Of a stretch of DNA of 7,737 bases, positions 1-6,589 are shown piece after piece. Origin of the DNA: CAYYSY01 sp964474355 (GTDB lineage Bacteria; Myxococcota_A; UBA9160; UBA4427); the NCBI GenBank assembly GCA_964474355.1, contig CAYYSY010000142.1:1-7737 (forward strand). Direction: 5' to 3'. A program made the position numbers and the translations under genes. Numbering within the stretch: position 1 is the first letter of the stretch; every line of letters starts with the position of its first letter. Below the pieces are notes generated by a model, which saw only the letters and a program-made list of their open reading frames with translations, searched no databases and was not told the DNA's origin.

Positions 1-881
1 TAGACCATCGTGCGCAGCGTCGAGAAGTCGTTGCCCTGGATCGCGTCGACCATGATCGAGCCGAGCCCCGGGATGCCGAAGAACGACTCGAGCAGCAGCG
101 ACCCCATGAAGAGGAAGGGAATCGCGAGCACGACCCTCGTCAGCACGGGGATCAGCGAGTTGCGAAAGACGTGGCGCGCCATGATGCGCGCTTCGCTGCA
201 GCCCTTCGCCCGGGCCGTGCGCACGAAGTCGCGGCTGCTCTCCTCGAGGAAGACGGTGCGGTAGAAGCGCACGTCACCGCCGACACCGCTCACGATGCCC
301 ACCAGGAGCGGCAGCGCGAGGAATCGCAGCAGGACCGACGGGTCCGGATCGAAGCCCGAGATCGGGAACCAGCGCAGCTGCTTCGCGATGAGATACTGCG
401 CGCCGATGATGTAGAGGAGGATCGACACGCTCATCGCGAGCACGCAGAGGAAGACCCCCATCCGGTCGATGTACGTCTCGCGGAAGAACGCGACGACCAG
501 CGAGAGTGGGATCGCCACCCACAGGCTCAGGATGAACATCGGGATCGTGAGCGAGAGCGAGACCCACATGCCCGCCTTGATGCGCTCGATGATCGGCGTG
601 TCGTCGGCGTCGCTGCGCCCGAAGTCGAACGTCAACATCCGACGGAAATGGTCGACGAGCAGGTTGTCGCTCCACGCGCCGGGCTCGGGAAAGAGCGGCC
701 GGTCATACCCGTGGTTCGACTTCCACTGATCGACGACCTCCTGGGGCACGCGCTCTCCGAGCGCCTTGCGGGCCACGTCGTCGGGGTTGGTCACCCAGAA
801 GAAGAGCACGAAGAGGAAGAGCAGCACGCCGAAGACGACCACCACCCCGTAGCCCAGGCGCCGGATCACGTAGGCCAGCAT
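1..881 (-). CDS. ABC transporter permease, DppB/OppB family (partial, C-terminus beyond left edge)
   Basis: This is an inner-membrane permease subunit of a peptide/nickel-type ABC importer. Translating the minus strand from the ATG at 881 gives 293 uninterrupted residues to the window edge. The N-terminus reads MLAYVIRRLGYG followed by a hydrophobic helix (about residues 12-30), the usual OppB/DppB opening. Further hydrophobic segments lie near 107-133, 141-164, 184-202 and 245-266. The cytoplasmic EAA loop that contacts the ATPase is clear at about 218-247, with RTARAKG at 221-227 and RNSLIPVL after it; FFGIPGLG follows at 267-274. Family members usually run 310-340 residues, so the last helix is missing. 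The start overlaps the stop of the upstream binding-protein gene (TAATG) and has an AGGGAG ribosome-binding site 8 bases upstream. The second permease and the ATPases are expected to the left. The family is certain; the substrate cannot be read from the sequence. Confidence 0.93.
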   Translation of the reverse strand, partial: MLAYVIRRLGYGVVVVFGVLLFLFVLFFWVTNPDDVARKALGERVPQEVVDQWKSNHGYDRPLFPEPGAWSDNLLVDHFRRMLTFDFGRSDADDTPIIERIKAGMWVSLSLTIPMFILSLWVAIPLSLVVAFFRETYIDRMGVFLCVLAMSVSILLYIIGAQYLIAKQLRWFPISGFDPDPSVLLRFLALPLLVGIVSGVGGDVRFYRTVFLEESSRDFVRTARAKGCSEARIMARHVFRNSLIPVLTRVVLAIPFLFMGSLLLESFFGIPGLGSIMVDAIQGNDFSTLRTMV

Positions 882-2956
882 TACTGCCGCTCCCTCATGT
901 AGGTGACGATGCCCGGAATCAGCAGCACGACGCCGAGCACGACGATCACGTAGAGCGGCCAGACCACCGGCTCGTTGTGCGTCCGACGCCATTCGGTGCG
1001 CACGGTGGGATCGATGTCGCGGTACTTCGTCGTCGGCGTCGACATGCCGACCGGCTTCACGTTGGCGAGCCAGCCGTGGTAGAGCACGTAATCCTCGGGA
1101 TGGAAGAGCTCGATCCAGGGCCGCTCGTGCTCGAGCATCGCGAGCATCTGCTCGATCTTCGCCATCCGCTCCTCGCCGTTGGGCATCGCCTTCGTCTCGA
1201 GGTAGAGCGCATCGTAGGCGTCGTCCATGAAGTTCGCGGTATTCGGCCCCTCGGTCCTCGAGCGGGCCATCTCGCTCCAGAGCAGGAAGAGGAAGTTCTC
1301 CGGATCGGGGTAGTCGGCGATCCAGCCCCACATGAAGAGCTGGTACGCGCCGTTTCGCACCTTCTCCTGGAACTGGTTGTAGTTCGTCGCCGCGATCTCG
1401 ACGTCGAGGCCGAGCTGGCGCCAGGCGTCGGTGAAGAACTGGTAGCGGAGCCGGCCCTGGGCCGAGGTATCGGGCGTGTCGAACGTCAGCTTCAGCGGCT
1501 TGCTCGTCTCGGGGTCGATGCCGCCTTCGAAGCCGGCCTCGGCGAGCAGCACCCGCGCGCGCTCGACGTCGAGCTTGCGATACGGGTTCTCGTAGTCGTC
1601 GCGGTAGCCGAAGATGCCGGGCGGAATCGGCGTCTGTGCCGGCACGCCGCGCCCGTTCAGGAAGAGACGGGTGAACTCCTCGGTATCGATCGCGAGGCTC
1701 ATCGCCTGGCGCAGCTTGCGCCCCGAGTCGCCGGCTTCGCGACCGAGCAGCGGGTCGTCCATGTTGAAGCCGATGTAGTAGACGCCCGGGCTGACGCTCT
1801 TCTCGAGCGAGATGCCGAGCTCGGCCATCTCGGGCGAGAGACCGCCCTCGTGGACGACCCGGTCGAAGCTCTCCTTGATGACGCCCGAGGCGTCGTAGTA
1901 GCCCTGCAGGAACTTGTTGAAGGAGGGGATCGACTCCTTCTCGCGGCGGAACTCGACGCGCTCGATGAAGGGCAGCGCGCGCCCCACGTACGCGTCGTCG
2001 AGCCGCCCGGCCTCGGCGTCATCCGGCGAGCCCTCGGTCGGATACGTCGCACCCGGCGCCTTCCACTCGGGATGCGTGATGCCGTACCAACCCTCGTTGC
2101 GCTCGAGGATCATGCGCGCCTGCTTGTCGTACTCGACGAGCCGGTAGGGCCCGGTGCCCACCGGGCGATCGGCGAGCCGCGCCCTCCCCTCCTGCCCGTC
2201 GTAGTACGCCACGACCTCGTGGGCCATCGGCGTCGTGAAGGGCATCGCGAACCAGTAGAGGATCTGCGGAAAAGGCTTCTCGAGCACGATCCGCAGCCCG
2301 AGCTCGCCGTCGACCTCGATGCCCTCGATGCCGCCGAGCCCCGCGTACTGCTCGTGCGCGGGCAGAGCGGCGAATGCGGCGTCGTTCGCGCGCCGCTCGA
2401 GCAGGGTCTTGCCGAACTCGCGAAAGCCGCGGAGCTGCGAGAACTGCTCGATCACCGGGCTGTTCACCGACGGGTCGGCGATCCGCATCAGCTGAAAGGC
2501 GACGTCGGCCGCGGTCACACCCCGGGTGGCGGGCGCGGCGTGCGCCGGGTCGAACGCGACGTCCTCGTGGAAGTGCAGGTCGGGGCGCAGCTCGAAGCGG
2601 TAGGCGACGCCTCCGTCCTCGACCGGCTCGGCCACGGGGACGGTGGTGGCGAGGCCGGGGATCAGCTCGTAGGGCCGCTTCAGATAGTGGTACTCGAGCA
2701 GCGTGTCGAAGACGGCGCCCGTGATCTTGTGCGAGGTCGTCGTGTACGCGACCGCGGGGTCGAGGGTGCGCGGCGCCTCGCCGAAGGGCGAGTAGAGCAC
2801 CTTCTTCGCGTCGTCTTCGTTGGGATACGGGTTGTTGGTGCACGCGACCGCGAGCGCCACAGCCGCGAGCGCGACGGCCATGCCAATCGCGCGCAGCCGC
2901 ACGCGCGCGCGCCGCGACCGAGTCGTGCCTGTGAGCATCGATCCCGATGCGCTCAA
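881..2956 (-). CDS. ABC transporter substrate-binding protein, family 5, with lipobox and C-terminal membrane anchor
   Basis: This 691-residue receptor belongs to the peptide/nickel-binding (SBP_bac_5) family and should capture its ligand outside the inner membrane for the adjacent permease. Family signs include SPFGEAPRTLDPAVAYTT (56-73), the GTGPYRL block (267-273), the QTPIPPGIFGY block (441-451) and WGWIADYPDPENFL (543-556). A basic n-region, a hydrophobic core and a lipobox-like AVAC put the predicted lipidated cysteine at residue 39. Unusually, residues about 664-686 form a strongly hydrophobic helix (PVVWPLYVIVVLGVVLLIP) ending in a short basic tail, YMRERQ. The protein is some 150 residues longer than the usual 510-550, with extra sequence near 170-215 and 287-330. 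The start chosen is TTG at 2956, which forms a TTGA overlap with the upstream stop and has GGGAG 10 bases before it. ATG at 2938 (residue 7) is the alternative and keeps the signal peptide. Ligand unknown; peptides are the default inference. Confidence 0.92.
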   Translation of the reverse strand: MSASGSMLTGTTRSRRARVRLRAIGMAVALAAVALAVACTNNPYPNEDDAKKVLYSPFGEAPRTLDPAVAYTTTSHKITGAVFDTLLEYHYLKRPYELIPGLATTVPVAEPVEDGGVAYRFELRPDLHFHEDVAFDPAHAAPATRGVTAADVAFQLMRIADPSVNSPVIEQFSQLRGFREFGKTLLERRANDAAFAALPAHEQYAGLGGIEGIEVDGELGLRIVLEKPFPQILYWFAMPFTTPMAHEVVAYYDGQEGRARLADRPVGTGPYRLVEYDKQARMILERNEGWYGITHPEWKAPGATYPTEGSPDDAEAGRLDDAYVGRALPFIERVEFRREKESIPSFNKFLQGYYDASGVIKESFDRVVHEGGLSPEMAELGISLEKSVSPGVYYIGFNMDDPLLGREAGDSGRKLRQAMSLAIDTEEFTRLFLNGRGVPAQTPIPPGIFGYRDDYENPYRKLDVERARVLLAEAGFEGGIDPETSKPLKLTFDTPDTSAQGRLRYQFFTDAWRQLGLDVEIAATNYNQFQEKVRNGAYQLFMWGWIADYPDPENFLFLLWSEMARSRTEGPNTANFMDDAYDALYLETKAMPNGEERMAKIEQMLAMLEHERPWIELFHPEDYVLYHGWLANVKPVGMSTPTTKYRDIDPTVRTEWRRTHNEPVVWPLYVIVVLGVVLLIPGIVTYMRERQ
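890..895 (-). promoter_or_regulatory. Ribosome-binding site of the permease gene
   Basis: AGGGAG on the minus strand lies 8 bases before the permease ATG (881-879), inside the last codons of the binding-protein gene. It supports the TAATG start and tight translational coupling of the receptor and its permease. Confidence 0.6.
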
Positions 2957-3765
2957 CGCGCGGCCGCTCCCGCTCGGCGGCGCGACGCCGGTGCGAGCTC
3001 GAAGAGCGACGGTGCCAGCTCGGGATCGAGCTGCACGTCATCGAACTCGACATCGACCTCGGCGCCCTCAGCCGGGAAGCGCAGCTTCACCGAATGGGCG
3101 AACGACTGCATCGCCCCATCCCCCCCCATGAGCGGGCGATGTTCGTCGAAGGTGGCGCTCCAGACAAGCTCCCCCGTCGCGCCGAAGCGTTCGAAGCCGC
3201 GGAGCCGGCCCTCGGCGTCGAAGCTCGCGCGCTCGAAGAGCGCACCCTCCGCGTCGACGCGCTCCACGTCGAAGCGCGACTTCCACCAACGGGCGGCGCC
3301 GACCGCCAGCCCGGGCGCGGGGCGCGGCGTGCCCAGCAACAGATCGACCGCTTCTTCGGGCGCCAGCGCGACGCGGGCGATCCGCCAGAGCAAGTTCGGC
3401 GTCACCGGCCCCTGCTGGATCTCGGGCGAGCCCGACTCCCAGAGCTGATAGACGCCGTCGCGCACCACGAGCACCGCGGCCACCTGCCGGAAGAGACCCA
3501 GGATCTCGACGCGCAACGTGCCCGGCCGGACGGCGGCGATGCGCTGGGGTCGGGAGACGCGCAGATCGGGCGCGTCGATGGCGAGCCGGGAGCGGGCGCG
3601 CAGGCCGTTGCGGGCGCCGGCGGAGGCCTCCAGCCCGGCGATCAGTGCGCCGGCGTCGAGATCGGGCCGCGGCACAGGCGGGGTGGGCGTCTTGCACGCG
3701 GCGAGCAGCGCGATCGTCGCGAGCAGCAGCAGACCGGGGGCGCGGCGCGCCGAAGCGGGGCTCAC
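2953..3765 (-). CDS. LolB-like outer-membrane lipoprotein
   Basis: This is a predicted lipoprotein of 270 residues with a textbook signal: a basic start, a leucine-rich core and the lipobox LAAC with cysteine 24. After a proline-rich linker (26-33) the body has the layout of the LolA/LolB fold: RARSRLAI (57-64), PGTLRVEILGLF (81-92), VLVVRDGVYQLW (98-109), a helical stretch ending in DLLLG (141-145), then paired strands to about 255. LolB accepts lipoproteins from periplasmic LolA and inserts them into the outer membrane. I infer the same general role here from fold pattern and from gene order, since a TPR gene lies directly upstream as in many proteobacterial lolB loci. It is longer than classical LolB (~200 residues), and a DUF4292-type relative of other function is possible. 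The GTG start has AGGAG 7 bases upstream, overlapping the previous gene's TAG. Its own TGA overlaps the TTG of the next gene. Confidence 0.75.
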   Translation of the reverse strand: MSPASARRAPGLLLLATIALLAACKTPTPPVPRPDLDAGALIAGLEASAGARNGLRARSRLAIDAPDLRVSRPQRIAAVRPGTLRVEILGLFRQVAAVLVVRDGVYQLWESGSPEIQQGPVTPNLLWRIARVALAPEEAVDLLLGTPRPAPGLAVGAARWWKSRFDVERVDAEGALFERASFDAEGRLRGFERFGATGELVWSATFDEHRPLMGGDGAMQSFAHSVKLRFPAEGAEVDVEFDDVQLDPELAPSLFELAPASRRRAGAAAR

Positions 3766-3772
3766 GGTCAGG

Positions 3773-3777
3773 CTCCT
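3773..3777 (-). promoter_or_regulatory. Ribosome-binding site of the LolB-like gene, overlapping the upstream stop codon
   Basis: AGGAG on the minus strand shares bases with the TAG stop of the TPR gene (TAGGAG) and lies 7 bases before the GTG start at 3765. It decides the GTG start and suggests that ribosomes ending the TPR gene can reinitiate here. Confidence 0.7.
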
Positions 3778-5617
3778 AGCGCAGCTCGTGCTGCGCGCCC
3801 GAGCCAGCGCTCTCGAGATCGATGCGGAGGCGGTCGAGCTTGTCGAGCAGATCGGGCTGCTCCTCCTCGCGGTACTTCTGGTCGACGGCCCGCTCGTAGT
3901 ACTCGAGCGCGCGCACGCGCTCGTCCATCAGCAGGTGGACGTCGCCGAGGTGCTCGCTCACGACGGGGTCGCCGCCGGTCATCTCGTCGGCGAGGCGGAG
4001 CTGTTCGCGGGCGCGCTCGAGCAGCGCGAGGGCGTCGTCGCGGCTGCCCCGCTCCATCAGCGGGCGGGCGCGCATGTAGTAGACCCAGCCGAGGCTGTCG
4101 GCGATGTAGCCGTCGTCGGGGGCGATCTCGGTGGCACGAGTGATCAGGCGCTCGGCGCGGTCGAGGTCCTCGCCACGCTCGGCGAGCGAGTAGCCGATGT
4201 AGTTCAGCGCGTGGGCATTGTCGGGGTTCTGCTCGAGGACGCGCTCCATCATGCGGATCGCGTCGTCGGTCCGCTTCGAGATGCCGTAGAGCACGCCGAT
4301 CTGGTAGAGCACCTCTTCGTCGCCCGGGTCCTCGGCGAGCATCGCCTCGAGGATCGCGACGCCCCCCGCCAGATCGCCGGTGCGCGCGCGCAGCGATGCA
4401 GCATGGAAGTCGATCGTGCGGTCGCTCCGAACCGCGCGCAGCGCCTCGACCTCGGCGAGCGACGCCTCGAGATCCCCCTGCTCCTCGTACACCGTCGCGA
4501 TCTGCATCCGCGCGTCCGTGTAGAGCGGATGCCCAGCCGGCACGCGCCCGAACGCGTCGAGCGCGGCGTCCGTGCGGCCCAGGGCGCGGCGGACCTGCCC
4601 AAGGGCGTAGGCGAGATCGGGCCGATCGGGATTCGCCGCCAGCGCGGCCTCGAAGCGTTCTGCAGCCATCTCGGGCTCGCCGACGGAGAACTCGAGCGAA
4701 GCGAGACGCTTGATCGCCTGTACGTCGCTCGGGTGCGCCTCGACCAGCACGCGATACGTCTCGATCGCCCCCTCGATGTCGCCGGTTGCGATCTGTGCCT
4801 CGCCGAGGCTGACGAGCGTCCCGTGATGCTCCGGCTCGTTCTCGAGGACCTCGTGGTAGACCGCGATCTCGCCGGGTCGATCCCCCGCCGCCCGACGTAC
4901 GCGCGCGAGCCGCGAGTAGAGGACGAAGCGATGCGGGTGGTATTCGAGACCGGCGCGCAGCGCCTCTTCGGCCTGGTCGTACTCGCGCAACCGCTCGAAG
5001 ACCGTCGCGACCGCCATGTACGCGCCGAGATTCTCGGGATCGTCCTGGAGCAGCAGCCGCGCAGTCGTGAGCGCGGTCGAGAGCTGCCCCCGCTCCATGT
5101 ACATCTGGAAGAGCAGCAGCGCGGACTCGCTGTCGAGCGGCCGCTCGTCGCTGTCGCGCAGGGTGCGCTCGACGTCGTTGTACCGGCGCTCGTGGAGATA
5201 GAGCCGCCCGAGAAAGCGACGCCCTTCGACGTCGTCGGGATCGAGGGCCATGCCCGCCTCGCCGTACGCGATGGCGCGGTCGACGTCCTCGAGCTGAGCC
5301 GCGAAGCGGCTGGCGCGGTACGAGAGGTACGCCGACTCCGGGTCCTTGGCGATGGCGCGATCGAGGGCCTCGAGTGCCTCCTCGACGTCCCCCTCCCGGG
5401 CCGTGACCTCCGCCACGAGCACGTCGTAACGGGCGTCGGCGTCGGGGCGGTCGACCCGGGTGGAGCCGCCCGGCCCGCCACGCGACGCGCAGCCCGTGCC
5501 CCACGCGAGGATCAGGAGGGCGCAGAGCACCGGGGCGAGCAGAGCCCGCCGCAGCGGTTGAGGCCGCGTCTCCGGGCTGGAAGTGGCTGCTCGGGCCCCG
5601 GGTCGTGTCGCCTGCAT
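3776..5617 (-). CDS. Tetratricopeptide-repeat lipoprotein, partner gene of LolB-like protein
   Basis: This is a TPR solenoid protein of 613 residues from the ATG at 5617. A basic segment and hydrophobic core (ALLAPVLCALLILAWG) lead to a lipobox-like GTGC with cysteine 43, so it is probably a periplasm-facing lipoprotein; the -3 glycine is not ideal. About a dozen TPR units run from roughly residue 60 to 580, with many conserved G/A/L and DP/NP turns (for example DIEGAIETYRVLVEAHPSD). Near 472-515 come NYIGYSLAERG and ADSLGWVYYM, a signature seen in TPR proteins encoded just upstream of lolB in other proteobacteria. TPR arrays bind proteins; no enzymatic site is visible. The start is uncertain. 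GTG at 5662 would add 15 residues and leave 6 bases after cysC but has no ribosome-binding site, while ATG 5617 has GGGAG 4 bases upstream. The precise role is unknown; an outer-membrane assembly or lipoprotein-trafficking scaffold is an inference. Confidence 0.88.
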   Translation of the reverse strand: MQATRPGARAATSSPETRPQPLRRALLAPVLCALLILAWGTGCASRGGPGGSTRVDRPDADARYDVLVAEVTAREGDVEEALEALDRAIAKDPESAYLSYRASRFAAQLEDVDRAIAYGEAGMALDPDDVEGRRFLGRLYLHERRYNDVERTLRDSDERPLDSESALLLFQMYMERGQLSTALTTARLLLQDDPENLGAYMAVATVFERLREYDQAEEALRAGLEYHPHRFVLYSRLARVRRAAGDRPGEIAVYHEVLENEPEHHGTLVSLGEAQIATGDIEGAIETYRVLVEAHPSDVQAIKRLASLEFSVGEPEMAAERFEAALAANPDRPDLAYALGQVRRALGRTDAALDAFGRVPAGHPLYTDARMQIATVYEEQGDLEASLAEVEALRAVRSDRTIDFHAASLRARTGDLAGGVAILEAMLAEDPGDEEVLYQIGVLYGISKRTDDAIRMMERVLEQNPDNAHALNYIGYSLAERGEDLDRAERLITRATEIAPDDGYIADSLGWVYYMRARPLMERGSRDDALALLERAREQLRLADEMTGGDPVVSEHLGDVHLLMDERVRALEYYERAVDQKYREEEQPDLLDKLDRLRIDLESAGSGAQHELR

Positions 5618-5668
5618 CACGCTCCCATCGGCTCGTCGACGCTCCGACTGTCGGCCGATCACGGCGAG

Positions 5669-6283
5669 TCAGGCAGAGAGATAGCCCTGTTTCTCGAGGT
5701 AGGCGACGAGCTCCGCCGCGCTCTGGTCGACGCTCTGGTCGTTCGTGTCGAGCACGAGCTCGGGCTTCAGCGGCTCCTCGTAGGGGGCCGAGATACCGGT
5801 GAACTCGGGGATCTCGCCGGCGCGGGCCTTCTTGTACAGGCCCTTCACGTCGCGGCTCTCGCAGGTGTCGAGGTCGGCCGAGACGTAGACCTCGACGAAG
5901 TCGCCCTCGCCCATGATGTCGCGCACCTGGTCGCGGTCGCCGCGGTAGGGCGAGATGAACGACGTGAAGACGACGATGCCGGCGTCGTTGAAGAGCTTCG
6001 CGACCTCGCCGATGCGGCGGATGTTCTCGGTACGATCCTCCGGCGAGAAGCCGAGGTTGCTGTTGAGGCCGTGGCGGATGTTGTCGCCATCGAGGATGTA
6101 CGTGGCCTTGCCACGATCGTGGAGCAGCTTCTCGGCCGCCACCGCCACCGTCGACTTGCCCGAGCCCGACAGGCCGGTCAGCCAGATGGTGACTCCGCGC
6201 TGGCCCCACTGGTCCTCGCGATCGCTGCGGCCGACCTGGCCCTCGTGCCACGTGATGTTCTTGGACTTCGGATCTTCTGCCAC
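5669..6283 (-). CDS. cysC: Adenylyl-sulfate (APS) kinase
   Basis: This enzyme phosphorylates adenosine 5'-phosphosulfate at the 3' position with ATP, giving PAPS, the sulfate donor for assimilatory reduction or for sulfotransferases; it is cytosolic. At 204 residues it is a complete single-domain CysC. The N-terminal NITWHEGQVGRSDR (9-22) is typical of the family. The P-loop GLSGSGKST lies at 37-45, LDGDNIRHGLNSNLGF at 64-79 contributes APS binding, and FISPYR at 109-114 holds the family's conserved serine (111). The C-terminal part has CESRDVKGLYKKARAG (141-156) and FTGISAPYEEP (161-171). The GTG start at 6283 has GAGGGA 8 bases upstream. It is the first gene after the 306-base gap and probably heads the operon. 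No sulfate adenylyltransferase, PAPS reductase or sulfotransferase is in the window, so the fate of the PAPS cannot be told. Confidence 0.96.
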   Translation of the reverse strand: MAEDPKSKNITWHEGQVGRSDREDQWGQRGVTIWLTGLSGSGKSTVAVAAEKLLHDRGKATYILDGDNIRHGLNSNLGFSPEDRTENIRRIGEVAKLFNDAGIVVFTSFISPYRGDRDQVRDIMGEGDFVEVYVSADLDTCESRDVKGLYKKARAGEIPEFTGISAPYEEPLKPELVLDTNDQSVDQSAAELVAYLEKQGYLSA

Positions 6284-6291
6284 GACTCGAT

Positions 6292-6297
6292 TCCCTC
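6292..6297 (-). promoter_or_regulatory. Ribosome-binding site of cysC
   Basis: GAGGGA on the minus strand ends 8 bases before the GTG at 6283-6281. It supports that GTG as the start of cysC and lies in the most A-rich part of the upstream gap. Confidence 0.65.
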
Positions 6298-6308
6298 GTC
6301 TCTCTGCT

Positions 6309-6318
6309 GTTGGCCAAC
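6309..6318. promoter_or_regulatory. Perfect 10-base palindrome upstream of cysC (possible operator)
   Basis: GTTGGCCAAC is a perfect palindrome 25 bases before the cysC start, in the less GC-rich end of the gap. Its place between the likely promoter and the ribosome-binding site would suit a regulator site. A palindrome of this length is expected by chance about once in a thousand positions, so this is a weak call. Confidence 0.2.
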
Positions 6319-6589
6319 CCGCCGCATGCGCGCCGCCCAGCGGCTCGCTCGCGGGTGCCTTGGATGTGCGCGGTTGCGCTGGGGTCTCGCCGCCGGAGCC
6401 GCGGTGCGGCCCGCCCGGGGCCGCTACGCCGCGCGCCGCCGGATCCGGGCGGCCGCTCCGGTGGAGATCGGCGGCGGGAGACTAGCCGCCCTGGGGTCGA
6501 GGCGCCGCCTGCCGTTCGTCTGCGCAACCCTGGGCGGCAGCACGGCACCGCAGCCGCTGCACGAGGCCCGCGGGGCCCCGAACACCGCC

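Larger units (their letters stand above)
6284..6589. other. 306-base intergenic gap between the cysteine desulfurase gene and cysC
   Basis: No supported gene lies here. Open frames across it on both strands are unbroken tails of shadow frames from the flanking genes and look like arginine/alanine/proline-rich noise. Inverted repeats are present: CGGGGCCCCG at 6571-6580 just after the desulfurase stop, GGCGGC/GCCGCC flanking a 9-base loop at 6470-6490, and the palindrome at 6309-6318. None is followed by a T tract on the minus strand, so no intrinsic terminator can be claimed. I see no convincing -35/-10 pair, no tRNA or SRP RNA core and no riboswitch motif. By position it should hold the 3' end of the desulfurase transcript and the promoter for cysC and the genes after it. 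Confidence 0.6.

Noticed and set aside
171..902. Plus-strand open frame of 243 codons at the left end
   Set aside because: It is rich in E, D, H and R, the usual antisense image of a hydrophobic membrane protein. The minus-strand permease explains the region.
2899..2912. Alternating purine-pyrimidine tract (GC/AC repeats) that could favour Z-DNA
   Set aside because: It is only 14 bases long and is explained by arginine codons in the signal peptide of the binding protein.
977..3448. Plus-strand open frame of 823 codons antisense to the binding-protein and LolB-like genes
   Set aside because: The product is a low-complexity R/L/V/E/H-rich sequence without domains. It mirrors the codons of two well-supported minus-strand genes and crosses their junction. 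Long antisense frames are expected in GC-rich DNA.
2947..4143. Plus-strand open frame of 398 codons
   Set aside because: It is antisense to the LolB-like and TPR genes, turns into Arg/Ala/Gly repeats in its second half, and shows no recognisable motif.
3768..6548. Minus-strand open frame of 926 codons spanning the TPR gene, cysC and part of the gap
   Set aside because: It is an out-of-frame reading dominated by Arg, Gly, Ala and Pro and crosses two genes that have clear family motifs in other frames.
6566..6580. GC-only inverted repeats after the cysteine desulfurase stop as an intrinsic terminator
   Set aside because: Stems are short or without a loop and there is no T tract on the minus strand. 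Such repeats are common by chance at this GC content.
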